Translations under genes and position numbers: made by a program
The notes under the pieces: generated by a model
What the model saw: only the letters and a program-made list of their open reading frames with translations
Database searches by the model: none
Told to the model about the DNA's origin: nothing
Source: Idiomarina xiamenensis 10-D-4
GTDB taxonomy: Bacteria > Pseudomonadota > Gammaproteobacteria > Enterobacterales > Alteromonadaceae
Assembly (NCBI RefSeq): GCF_000299895.1
Contig: NZ_AMRG01000005.1
Span: 62,001 to 126,000, forward strand
Direction: 5' to 3'
Length of the DNA: 64,000 bases
Shown: positions 53,726 through 64,000 of the stretch, in pieces
How the letters are laid out: the number at the start of each line of letters is the position of its first letter
How positions within the stretch are numbered: position 1 is the stretch's first letter

Positions 53726-54336
53726 TGATGTTGCTGCCGTTGCTACCACTGACCTTAGCCGAAAAGCTTGCCAACCAATTGCTGCATGCCGACCCAGCGT
53801 CGTCAGCACGGTTACAAGCGTTACGCGGTAAGCGACTACGCTTAACCCTGCGGGAACTCCCACAGCCGCTAACGTTAACGGTGGTTGATGATGGCGTGGT
53901 GTTTGCCGTGCACGACGACAATGATGTCGACTGCCATATTCAGACCGCCTTAGCGGTTTTACCCGAGTTGCGTGACAGCGCTAACATTACTCGGTTAATC
54001 AAAGCCGACGCCTTGGATATCGAAGGTGATCCGATGTTAGCGCAACGCTTTAGCGCATTATTTCGCGATTTGGATATTGATTGGCAAGCCACCTTAGCCA
54101 GCCGTATTGGCGAGTTACCGGCTTATTGGTTAATCAAACGTTGGCGGCAAAGTCGACGCTGGCTAACACGGCGCATGGCCGAGCAGCGTGATTGGTTGCG
54201 TGATACCGTGGTGGAAGAAAAGCAGCTGTTGGTCAGCGCGGTAGAGTTCGCTGTGTTCAGCGACGATTTGCAGGCTTTGCGGGCGCGCTTAGATCGTTTA
54301 CAACGGCGCCTAGATAGTTTACCAGCGGAGGGTTAA
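53725..54336 (+). CDS. ubiJ: Ubiquinone biosynthesis accessory factor UbiJ
   Basis: This 203-residue protein has an SCP2-type lipid-binding domain (about 25-120) and a C-terminal helical/coiled tail (about 165-203, LRARLDRLQRRLDSL). UbiJ holds the ubiquinone intermediate for the soluble Ubi complex. Its ATG at 53725 shares one base with the ubiE stop (TGATG), so it is translationally coupled. Position between ubiE and ubiB is the standard one. Confidence 0.92.
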   Translation: MMLLPLLPLTLAEKLANQLLHADPASSARLQALRGKRLRLTLRELPQPLTLTVVDDGVVFAVHDDNDVDCHIQTALAVLPELRDSANITRLIKADALDIEGDPMLAQRFSALFRDLDIDWQATLASRIGELPAYWLIKRWRQSRRWLTRRMAEQRDWLRDTVVEEKQLLVSAVEFAVFSDDLQALRARLDRLQRRLDSLPAEG

Positions 54337-54339
54337 GCA

Positions 54340-56013
54340 GTGCGTTTGCAACGGCTTTATCAGATCACCAAAACGCTGCTGAGCTATGGTCTGGACGACC
54401 TGATCCCCAAGCGCTGGCTACCTTGGACCGTTCGTTGCGGTCGCTACCTGCTATTTTGGATGCCGAATCGGCATCGCGATAAGTCTGCTGGGGTGCGCTT
54501 ACGTTTAGCGCTGCAAACGCTGGGTCCGGTGTGGGTTAAATTTGGCCAAATGTTGTCCACCCGACGCGACTTGTTACCGGCGGATATCGCCAATGAACTG
54601 GCGTTGTTGCAAGACAAAGTTCCGCCGTTTGACGGCGCGCAGGCACAGCGGCTGATTGAGCGTGCGCTTGCCGTGAGTGACATTAGCCTACTGTTTGATA
54701 ATTTTTCTCAGCAGCCGCTGGCGTCGGCGTCGATTGCGCAAGTGCACACCGCGCAGCTGCGATTGCTTGATGGCAGCGTGGAAGACATTGTTATTAAAGT
54801 GATTCGACCGGATATTAAAAATGTCATCCATGCCGATTTAAAATTAATGGATACCTTGGCCTCGGTGCTGGCCAAGCACCTTCCTGATGGTAAACGACTG
54901 AAACCGCGCGAAGTGATCCGCGAGTACCGTAAAACGCTATTGGATGAGTTGAATTTAGCACGAGAAGCGGCAAACGCGATTCAGCTGAAGCGTAATTTCG
55001 AAGGCTCTGACCTGCTTTACATTCCTAAAGTGTATAGCGACTTCAGTCGCGAAAATGTGATGGTCATGGAGCGCATTGATGGTATTCCCATCAGCGAGGT
55101 TGAGACTTTGCGTGCGCGTGGCGTGGACATGAAAAAGCTGGCTGAGCGCGGCGTTGAAGTGTTCTTTACGCAGGTATTCCGTGACAGCTTCTTTCATGCT
55201 GACATGCATCCGGGCAATATTTTTGTCGCTAAAGATGACCCCTTGCACCCACGTTACATTGGTATAGATTGCGGTATTGTTGGCACCTTAAACCGCGAAG
55301 ATAAACGCTATTTAGCCGAGAATTTTTTGGCGTTTTTTAACCGCGATTATCGAAAAGTTGCCGAGCTGCACGTTGATTCCGGATGGGTGCCTAAGCACAC
55401 CAATATTGAAGATTTTGAGTCGGCTATTCGTACCGTTTGTGAACCTATTTTTCAAAAGCCATTGGCGGAAATTTCGTTTGGACATGTATTGGTTAACTTA
55501 TTTAACACCGCGCGTCGCTTTGAAATGGAAGTTCAGCCACAATTGGTCTTATTACAAAAGACGTTGCTCTACATTGAAGGCTTAGGGCGACAGTTGTACC
55601 CGGAGCTCGATTTGTGGAAAACCGCAAAACCATTTTTAGAGCGTTGGATGGCGGAGCAGTTGGGCTGGCGTGCGGTGGTGCGTTCGCTAAAAGAGCACGC
55701 GCCTTATTGGGCTGAGAAATTACCCGAAATTCCAACGCTATTGTACGATAATCTTCGTGAGCAGAGCGATATACAGCGTCAGCAGTTGAAGCTGTCGGCG
55801 GCGCTATTAGACAGCCAACGGCAAGCCAGCGACCGCCGTTTTTGGGGCAGTTTGAGCTTAGTATTTTGGTTTGCGAGCTGGGGTTTACTATTCTTAGAGA
55901 AGCCGTGGTCGGCGATTATTGCTAGTACTGCGGCTGCCGTAAAGCGTGGCGGAGTCGCTCGCATTAAAGAAAAGAGGGTGTTATGGGTGGAATTTCTTGG
56001 CCACAAATTTTAA
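54340..56013 (+). CDS. ubiB: Ubiquinone biosynthesis kinase-like protein UbiB
   Basis: This 557-residue member of the ABC1/ADCK family supports ubiquinone synthesis through ATPase activity. Family motifs are [11 protein letters not shown] (KxGQ near 65-75), ASASIAQVH near 127-135, the VIKVIRP lysine, HADMHPGN near 285-292 and GIDCGIVG near 308-315. One C-terminal membrane segment (about 507-530) is seen. It starts with GTG at 54340, with GGAGGG upstream. The last 31 bases overlap the tatA start, giving a tail longer than usual. Confidence 0.95.
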   Translation: MRLQRLYQITKTLLSYGLDDLIPKRWLPWTVRCGRYLLFWMPNRHRDKSAGVRLRLALQTLGPVWVKFGQMLSTRRDLLPADIANELALLQDKVPPFDGAQAQRLIERALAVSDISLLFDNFSQQPLASASIAQVHTAQLRLLDGSVEDIVIKVIRPDIKNVIHADLKLMDTLASVLAKHLPDGKRLKPREVIREYRKTLLDELNLAREAANAIQLKRNFEGSDLLYIPKVYSDFSRENVMVMERIDGIPISEVETLRARGVDMKKLAERGVEVFFTQVFRDSFFHADMHPGNIFVAKDDPLHPRYIGIDCGIVGTLNREDKRYLAENFLAFFNRDYRKVAELHVDSGWVPKHTNIEDFESAIRTVCEPIFQKPLAEISFGHVLVNLFNTARRFEMEVQPQLVLLQKTLLYIEGLGRQLYPELDLWKTAKPFLERWMAEQLGWRAVVRSLKEHAPYWAEKLPEIPTLLYDNLREQSDIQRQQLKLSAALLDSQRQASDRRFWGSLSLVFWFASWGLLFLEKPWSAIIASTAAAVKRGGVARIKEKRVLWVEFLGHKF

Positions 56014-56222
56014 TTATATTAGCGATTGTCGTCTTGCTGTTTGGCACTAAGCGATTACGCAATATCGGTTCTGATTTAGGCAGTGCGGTTAAGGGCTTTA
56101 AAAAGTCGATGGCCGAAGATGACAAGCAACAACATCAGCAGGCCGATGCTGAATTAACCGATGACAGCAGTAAAACAACAGAACAGCAAGGCTCTAAGCA
56201 AGCGGATAAGCAGGATCGCTAA
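55983..56222 (+). CDS. tatA: Sec-independent protein translocase TatA
   Basis: This 79-residue pore subunit of the twin-arginine system has one N-terminal membrane helix (about 5-21), the [20 protein letters not shown] hinge and amphipathic helix (19-38), and an acidic, Gln-rich tail. The start has AAGAGGG upstream and lies inside ubiB. tatB follows after three bases. Confidence 0.96.
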   Translation: MGGISWPQILIILAIVVLLFGTKRLRNIGSDLGSAVKGFKKSMAEDDKQQHQQADAELTDDSSKTTEQQGSKQADKQDR

Positions 56223-56225
56223 AGC

Positions 56226-56618
56226 ATGTTTGATATCGGTTTTTGGGAACTGCTGCTGATTGCCGTGGTGGCATTGTTGGTGCTCGGTCCTGAACGTCTA
56301 CCTAGCGCTCTGCGTAGTGTGCAGCGCACGATAAAAGCCGTGCGTAGTTATGGCAGTCGAGTGCAGGCTGAGCTGAATCACGAATTGCGCGTCAACGAAC
56401 TGCATGAGCATCTGAAAAAAGCCGAGAGTAGCAAGTTACATGAACTGAGTCCGGAGTTGCAGCGCTCGTTAGTGGAGTTGCAACAGGCCGCCGATACCGT
56501 ACAGCGACCTTATCAAAAAGGTACCTATCAACAAACGAGTGAAGACTCGCCAACGTTGAAAGACAGTAGCGACGAAGATGGTGCCGCCTCGCGCGCCGAG
56601 AAGCAGCCGCGCTCATGA
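56226..56618 (+). CDS. tatB: Sec-independent protein translocase TatB
   Basis: This 130-residue receptor subunit of the Tat system begins [20 protein letters not shown], with the TatB-typical Glu in the helix, then [20 protein letters not shown], an amphipathic helix and a disordered tail (from about 95). It lies between tatA and tatC, and its stop overlaps the tatC start. Confidence 0.96.
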   Translation: MFDIGFWELLLIAVVALLVLGPERLPSALRSVQRTIKAVRSYGSRVQAELNHELRVNELHEHLKKAESSKLHELSPELQRSLVELQQAADTVQRPYQKGTYQQTSEDSPTLKDSSDEDGAASRAEKQPRS

Positions 56619-57361
56619 GTCAACATACACCGTTAATTGGTCACTTATTAGAACTACGTAAGCGCTTATTGCGGGCGGTGGTGGTGGTGTTATTGATTTT
56701 TGCCGGTCTGGCTTATTTTGCCACCGATATTTATCACTACTTGGCTAAGCCGCTGTTGCAGCATCTGCCGCAAGGCTCGCAAATGATCGCGACCGATGTC
56801 GCTGCACCCTTTTTTACGCCGTTCAAACTGGCCTTTGTGGTGGCTATTGCCATTGCTATTCCCTACTTGCTATGGCAATTATGGAGTTTTATCGCGCCCG
56901 GTTTATATCAACGGGAGCGACGCTTAATTGCACCGTTGCTGTTGAGTAGTTCATTATTGTTTTACGGCGGTGTGGCGTTTGCTTATTTTGTGGTGTTACC
57001 GTTAGCTTTAGGCTTTTTTACCAGTGTGGCGCCAGAAGGCGTGACCGTTGCTACCGATATTAGTCGCTATTTAGACTTTGTACTGGCGATATTTATGGCT
57101 TTCGGACTCGCATTCGAAATGCCGGTCGCTATTATTTTGCTGTGCTGGAGTGGCGTTACCGATGCCGCCAGTTTACGCGCGAAACGCCCTTACGTGATTG
57201 TCGGGGTATTTATTGTGGGTATGCTGCTAACGCCGCCCGATGTCATTTCACAAACATTACTGGCAGTACCTATGTGGTTACTGTTTGAATTGGGTGTGAT
57301 ACTTTCGGGCTGGTATCAAAAGCAACCTTTACAAGCATCATCAACAACAGGTGAAGAATAA
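56615..57361 (+). CDS. tatC: Sec-independent protein translocase TatC
   Basis: This 248-residue core receptor of the Tat system has six membrane segments. It recognises the twin-arginine signal of folded exported proteins. Family blocks include [17 protein letters not shown] at the N terminus, [20 protein letters not shown] and the [15 protein letters not shown] stretch. It starts in the ATGA overlap with tatB. Confidence 0.97.
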   Translation: MSQHTPLIGHLLELRKRLLRAVVVVLLIFAGLAYFATDIYHYLAKPLLQHLPQGSQMIATDVAAPFFTPFKLAFVVAIAIAIPYLLWQLWSFIAPGLYQRERRLIAPLLLSSSLLFYGGVAFAYFVVLPLALGFFTSVAPEGVTVATDISRYLDFVLAIFMAFGLAFEMPVAIILLCWSGVTDAASLRAKRPYVIVGVFIVGMLLTPPDVISQTLLAVPMWLLFELGVILSGWYQKQPLQASSTTGEE

Positions 57362-57867
57362 TGAAAGTATTGTCAGGAATGGCGTTATTAGCCCTGATGT
57401 CAGTGCCGGCTGCGGCACAGTCGGTTAGCCAACAACAACTAGCCACCTGTGCCGGTATTCAAAATGCGCTGCAGCGCTTGGTTTGTTACGACAAATTAGC
57501 GCAAGGTGAAGGAGTCGATGTTGCTGCTGCGGTGAGCACCAATAATAACAGTTCAAGCAATACAAACGGGCCAGCACAAGCACAGCCACAGCCATCTTAT
57601 GAAGAAGAATTCGGTAAAGAACATCGAGATTATGCTAAAAACCGACCTGATCGTTTGAATGTCGATATTAGTTCATACAAGCAAGACCCTTATGGCAAGT
57701 GGACGATAACCTTGAGTAACGGCCAAGTTTGGAAACAAAGTGAGACCAGTTCTAACTTTAGTTTTGATGAAGGCGCTAGCTACTTTATTGAACGCGGTGT
57801 ATTAAATTCTTTCTTTTTGGGGCGCACCGACCTCAATACGCGTCTACGGGTGCGTCGGATAGATTAA
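57361..57867 (+). CDS. Exported protein of unknown function inside the tat cluster
   Basis: This 168-residue protein has a signal peptide ([19 protein letters not shown], cleaved near residue 19). It starts at the TatC stop (TAATG overlap). An N-terminal CAGIQNALQRLVCYDKLA motif with two Cys (30-47) resembles the CxxI..RLxCYD segment of small periplasmic proteins related to TagO/VasI-type domains. An Asn/Ser/Gln-rich linker (about 59-80) leads to a C-terminal beta-rich domain (about 98-168; ITLSNGQVWKQSET). Its signal has no twin arginine, so Sec export is likely. The function is unknown; its place suggests only co-expression with tatC and tatD. Confidence 0.85.
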   Translation: MKVLSGMALLALMSVPAAAQSVSQQQLATCAGIQNALQRLVCYDKLAQGEGVDVAAAVSTNNNSSSNTNGPAQAQPQPSYEEEFGKEHRDYAKNRPDRLNVDISSYKQDPYGKWTITLSNGQVWKQSETSSNFSFDEGASYFIERGVLNSFFLGRTDLNTRLRVRRID

Positions 57868-57871
57868 GTCG

Positions 57872-58678
57872 ATGACGCGCTGGTTCGACACTGGGGTCAA
57901 TTTGACCAACAGTAAACTGCTGCCGCAAGCCGATGACATCATTAACCGTGCCTTAGGCGCTGGTGTGCAACGTATGTTAGTCATTGGTACGTCGGTGGCA
58001 GAATCTGAAGCGGCGTTGGCGTTGTGCGAACGCTATCCAGCGCAATTGGTGGCTAGCGTCGGGGTGCACCCACACGATGCCGCCGCCGCACCGACCGATT
58101 TTATTGAGCGCTTACGCTCACTCAGCCAGCATCCTGCAGTGGTTGCCATTGGAGAGTGCGGACTCGATTATAATCGGCTCTATTCACTCGCGTCACAACA
58201 ACGTCAAGTATTTGCTGCGCAACTGGCATTGGCAGCAGAAAGGCAGCTACCGGTTTATTTGCATGAGCGCGATGCGCAACAAGATCAATTAACGTTGCTG
58301 CGTCAATACCGCGAACAAATACCGGCTTACTTCAGTCATTGTTTTACCGGCAATAAGCAAGCGTTAGCCGCTTATTTGCAGCTGGATTGCTATATTGGCA
58401 TTACTGGCTGGGTTTGTGACGAACGTCGTGGTCAAGAGTTACAACAAGCCGTGCTTGATATTCCCAATGAACGCTTGCTGTTAGAAACCGACGCGCCGTT
58501 TTTATTACCGCGCAATGTGCGCCCGCGGCCACGTTATAATAGCCCACAGTTGTTACCTGCCATTGCCGAAATGGTTGCTAGTCTTCGTCAACAATCGCTA
58601 TCGCAGTTGGCTGAACAATGTTGGCAGAATAGCGTACGACTGTTTGGTGCAACCACAGCCGACGCTATCGAGCGTTAA
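57872..58678 (+). CDS. tatD: TatD-family metal-dependent deoxyribonuclease
   Basis: This 268-residue TIM-barrel hydrolase belongs to the TatD family, with 3'-5' exonuclease activity on single-stranded nucleic acid in E. coli. Metal ligands are seen in VASVGVHPHDAA (about 62-73), AIGECGLDYNR (about 92-102), PVYLHERDA and FSHCFTG, with ETDAPFLLPRN late. As in E. coli TatD the N-terminal HxH is replaced (FDTGVNLTNSKL). The name is historical; it is not needed for Tat export. It follows the unknown exported protein by four bases. Confidence 0.94.
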   Translation: MTRWFDTGVNLTNSKLLPQADDIINRALGAGVQRMLVIGTSVAESEAALALCERYPAQLVASVGVHPHDAAAAPTDFIERLRSLSQHPAVVAIGECGLDYNRLYSLASQQRQVFAAQLALAAERQLPVYLHERDAQQDQLTLLRQYREQIPAYFSHCFTGNKQALAAYLQLDCYIGITGWVCDERRGQELQQAVLDIPNERLLLETDAPFLLPRNVRPRPRYNSPQLLPAIAEMVASLRQQSLSQLAEQCWQNSVRLFGATTADAIER

Positions 58679-58680
58679 TC

Positions 58681-60528
58681 ATGAAAGCCTCAATAGTACT
58701 TTGGCTGATGGGTTTGTTCACACTCTGTGTTAGCGGTGTCGCTCTGGCTAGCTCACAAGGTCACCCGCAGTGGCCGTTGCTGAGCTATCAAACTAGCGGT
58801 GAGCAATGGCAGATTGAAGACGCTATCCAGGCGCCGCCAGAGAGTTGGCAGAGTCATCCACAGCAACGTGTGTCATTTGGTTACACACAGGCGGTGTACT
58901 GGTTTCGTTTTGACTTACCGGCTTCGCAACACGCTCGTGTCGTGAATATAGAATACCCACTGTTGGATCATGTGGATGCGTTTTTTGTGCGTAACGAGCA
59001 GGTTATTAAACACGTTCAAGTCGGCGATAAATATCCGTTCGATGAGCGTGAAGTGGCGTTGCAAGATTTTGTCATCGCGGTGGCCGCGGCGCCTAAGCAG
59101 CAAGTCTATTTACGTGTGCAAACGACCAGTTCGTTGCGGTTACCGGTGACGGTCTGGCGTTTAGACGATTATGTCGAAGCGCGTACGCAAGCCGATACCC
59201 TGTCAGGCATGTACTATGGTCTGTTATTTTGTATGGCGGTTTATAACTTATTCGGTTTTTTAGCCGCGCGCGAAGCTGGCTTTTTAAGTTATACCGGTTA
59301 TACCATCTTTATGGGTCTGCTAATGGCTACTCTGGACGGTTCCGGCTTTCGCTATTGGTGGCCGAACTCGGTGTGGTTACAAGACCACGCCATCGTCTTG
59401 TTTGGCAGTATCACCTTCTTCTTTGCGGCAGTTTTTACTCGTCATTTGTTGCAAGTGCCGCGTTACAGTCAGCGTTTAAATCGCGTTTTATCGTTATTTC
59501 AATTAGCCACCGTATTGGTATTTTTGAGTGGCTTATTGTTGCCTTATAACCAAGCCATTCATGTGCTATTGGGCTTCGCCATCATCGGCAGCGTAACGCT
59601 GTTGGCTATCGGTATTTATTTATGGCGGCAAGGCTTAATGTATGCGCGTATTTATGTACTGGCTTGGGGCGTACTGTTGGCTGCTATCGTGGCTAACTCT
59701 CTGGCCTATCTTGGTATTCTCGATAGCGGTTTTATTCAGCGCAACGCCATTATGATGGGCTCAGCTATTGAAGTCCTGCTGTTGTCATGGGTGTTGGCGG
59801 TACGTTATACGCATGAGCGGAATGCTAAATTAGCCGCTCAGGCAGAGGCGCTGCGACAGGCGGAAGCGACTCAGCAAACGCAGACTTTACTGAATGAACA
59901 GTTAGAAGAGAACGTCGCCGAACGGACTTTTGAATTGCAAATTGCGCTTCGAGAACTGCAAGATGCGAATAACGAGCTGGAACAAAAAAACCGTGAAGAC
60001 AGCTTGACGGGTTTATATAACCGACGTCATTTTGATCGCCAGCTCGATGTCGAATTTCGCCGGAACTATCGGCAAAATAGTGCGCTGTCGCTGATCATGC
60101 TCGATGTTGATCATTTTAAAGAGATCAACGACCAATATGGACACATTGCCGGTGATGATGTGTTGGTGAGTTTAGCCGAACTACTGCGGACGCGCTTTAA
60201 ACGTGGCAGCGATATTGTCGCGCGCTACGGTGGTGAAGAATTTGTGGTTATCCTCCCCGCAACCGACATTGAAGGGGCGATGGTGGTGGCTGAAGATCTG
60301 CAACAACGTATTCGCCAGCAGGTGTTTAAGGTTAATCAAAAGCAGCCAATAACACTGACGGTCAGCATGGGCGTGGCGGAAGTGAAAGGCGGTGCCTATA
60401 AGACTGCAGTGCAGCTATTGAAAGCCGCCGACGAGATGCTGTATCAAGCGAAACATGCAGGGCGCGATAAAATTATCGCCGAGGCTAGCCCTGCATTATT
60501 ACTACCCCAGCAGCCGCCACCATCGTAA
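58681..60528 (+). CDS. Diguanylate cyclase with 7TMR-DISM sensor
   Basis: This 615-residue protein has a signal peptide (about 1-24), a periplasmic 7TMR-DISMED2 domain (about 30-165), seven membrane segments (about 177-380), a coiled-coil stalk (about 380-440) and a C-terminal GGDEF domain. The active-site loop is YGGEEF (GGEEF at 517-521), and an inhibitory-site RGSD lies five residues before (508-511), so it should make c-di-GMP with product feedback. The DISMED2 domain is thought to bind carbohydrates. It starts two bases after tatD and precedes hemB. Confidence 0.95.
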   Translation: MKASIVLWLMGLFTLCVSGVALASSQGHPQWPLLSYQTSGEQWQIEDAIQAPPESWQSHPQQRVSFGYTQAVYWFRFDLPASQHARVVNIEYPLLDHVDAFFVRNEQVIKHVQVGDKYPFDEREVALQDFVIAVAAAPKQQVYLRVQTTSSLRLPVTVWRLDDYVEARTQADTLSGMYYGLLFCMAVYNLFGFLAAREAGFLSYTGYTIFMGLLMATLDGSGFRYWWPNSVWLQDHAIVLFGSITFFFAAVFTRHLLQVPRYSQRLNRVLSLFQLATVLVFLSGLLLPYNQAIHVLLGFAIIGSVTLLAIGIYLWRQGLMYARIYVLAWGVLLAAIVANSLAYLGILDSGFIQRNAIMMGSAIEVLLLSWVLAVRYTHERNAKLAAQAEALRQAEATQQTQTLLNEQLEENVAERTFELQIALRELQDANNELEQKNREDSLTGLYNRRHFDRQLDVEFRRNYRQNSALSLIMLDVDHFKEINDQYGHIAGDDVLVSLAELLRTRFKRGSDIVARYGGEEFVVILPATDIEGAMVVAEDLQQRIRQQVFKVNQKQPITLTVSMGVAEVKGGAYKTAVQLLKAADEMLYQAKHAGRDKIIAEASPALLLPQQPPPS

Positions 60529-60563
60529 TGGTGATCAAGATAAACGCGTTGTACCTGTCATAG

Positions 60564-63052
<2,489 letters not shown>

Positions 63053-63064
63053 TGGCGGGTTGGT

Positions 63065-64000
63065 CTACGCTTGCGGCTTGCGTCGCTGCGAGCCTTGTTG
63101 ACGTCGGCGTCCTTGTTGGCCGCCGCGGCCTTGGCCACTACGACCTTGACCTCCGCGACTATTACCGCCACGGCGACGTTGCGAACCACCACGAGGTGGT
63201 CGAATGTCGCTTAGTAGCGCATCGGGATCATACTTGGTCACAGGAATGCTGTGGTCGATGTAGTCCTCGATGGCGGGTAAATTATAAACGTACTCTTCGC
63301 AAGCCAAACTAACGGCTTGGCCACTGGCTCCGGCTCGACCGGTACGACCAATGCGGTGCACGTAATCTTCGCAATCGTCGGGTAAATCGAAGTTATAAAC
63401 GTGACTCACCGCAGGAATGTGTAAGCCTCGAGCGGCAACGTCGGTGGCGACTAAAATGTCGAGTTCACCGTCGGCAAACTGCTCTAAGATTTTTAAGCGT
63501 TTACGCTGTGCCACATCGCCGGTTAGCAGACCTACGCGATGACCGTCGTTAGCCAACCATTGATAAACTTTTTCGCAACCGTGCTTGGTGTTTGCAAAGA
63601 CAATGGCTTTTTCTGGCCAATCTTCCTCAATCAGCGTCAGCAATAGCTTCATTTTATCCGGTTTTGACGGATAAAATAGCTCTTCGCTTACGCGTGTGGC
63701 GGTTTTCTGATTAGGTTCAACTTCGACTTTGGTCGGCGCATTCATGTGCTCATAGGCGAGCTCTTGCACGCGATAAGACAAGGTAGCCGAGAATAATAAG
63801 TTTTGACGCTGTGCCGGCTTCGGCATGCGCTGGAATAAGAACCGAATGTCTTTAATAAAGCCCAAGTCGAACATACGGTCGGCTTCATCCAGCACTACCA
63901 CTTCGATATTATCTAAGCTGTAAACGCCTTGTTTGTAATAATCGATGAGACGGCCAGTGGTACCGATAAGAATGTCGACACCGTCGCTCAGCTGCTGCCG
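63065..64000 (-). CDS. rhlB: ATP-dependent RNA helicase RhlB (5' end outside the window)
   Basis: The visible 311 residues cover the C-terminal three-quarters of a DEAD-box helicase: [24 protein letters not shown] (DEAD motif), [21 protein letters not shown] and [10 protein letters not shown]. The N-terminal Q motif and Walker A lie past position 64000. A C-terminal Arg/Gly-rich tail ([15 protein letters not shown] and on) is as in RhlB, which works with RNase E in mRNA decay. ppx/gppA follows after 12 bases, as in other gammaproteobacteria. Confidence 0.95.
   Translation of the reverse strand, partial: RQQLSDGVDILIGTTGRLIDYYKQGVYSLDNIEVVVLDEADRMFDLGFIKDIRFLFQRMPKPAQRQNLLFSATLSYRVQELAYEHMNAPTKVEVEPNQKTATRVSEELFYPSKPDKMKLLLTLIEEDWPEKAIVFANTKHGCEKVYQWLANDGHRVGLLTGDVAQRKRLKILEQFADGELDILVATDVAARGLHIPAVSHVYNFDLPDDCEDYVHRIGRTGRAGASGQAVSLACEEYVYNLPAIEDYIDHSIPVTKYDPDALLSDIRPPRGGSQRRRGGNSRGGQGRSGQGRGGQQGRRRQQGSQRRKPQA

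Overview
The window is ordinary chromosomal DNA from a marine-type gammaproteobacterium, most like the Alteromonadales (Idiomarina/Rheinheimera/Shewanella neighbourhood). The evidence is gene order: gmk-rpoZ-spoT-ridA, trmH-recG, ubiE-ubiJ-ubiB-tatABC-tatD-hemB and rhlB-ppx/gppA, together with three chemoreceptors, a GGDEF and an EAL-HDOD protein, and TonB siderophore receptors. The family cannot be fixed by reading alone. I see no tRNA, rRNA, insertion sequence, prophage or CRISPR array.

Layout. 1-7,660 holds the start of a lipoprotein gene running off the left edge, an OmpA-like lipoprotein, a kelch lipoprotein, a Cache chemoreceptor, a frameshifted NTF2-like lipoprotein, an EVE-domain protein, a luciferase-like oxidoreductase and a soluble double-PAS chemoreceptor. 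7,680-14,230 is an iron-uptake locus: two TonB siderophore receptors on the minus strand diverge from a PepSY membrane protein and a small anchored protein, with two Fur-box-like sites overlapping both predicted promoters; a PepSY lipoprotein lies beside it. 14,590-16,550 carries two unrecognised lipoproteins. 16,600-19,600 is a pgsB-pgsC-pgsW poly-gamma-glutamate-type operon without pgsA. 19,900-23,560 holds a DUF2254 membrane protein, a frameshifted DOPA-dioxygenase-like gene with DoxX, and a LysR regulator.

23,690-33,140 is a tightly overlapping recC-recB-recD-arfB operon (double-strand break repair followed by ribosome rescue). 33,140-39,880 has a DUF3667 protein, a small membrane protein, a dCache chemoreceptor, a TorF-like outer membrane protein and an M48 protease-LemA pair. 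40,020-43,630 is gmk-rpoZ-spoT-ridA (GMP kinase, RNA polymerase omega, ppGpp metabolism, imine deaminase). 43,630-50,000 holds an NhaC-type antiporter, a GNAT-nitrilase fusion, an EAL-HDOD protein, an M20 amidohydrolase and a pseudouridine synthase. 50,090-61,570 is trmH-recG, then a dense run ubiE-ubiJ-ubiB-tatA-tatB-tatC-(unknown periplasmic protein)-tatD-GGDEF-hemB covering ubiquinone synthesis, folded-protein export and haem synthesis. The right end is rhlB (cut by the edge) and ppx/gppA on the minus strand.

Points for a second look: two genes (NTF2-like, DOPA dioxygenase-like) are each broken by one frameshift; several intergenic spaces hold long perfect hairpins without a T-run; and three small genes (14,594, 16,077, 57,361) have clear export signals but no function I can name.
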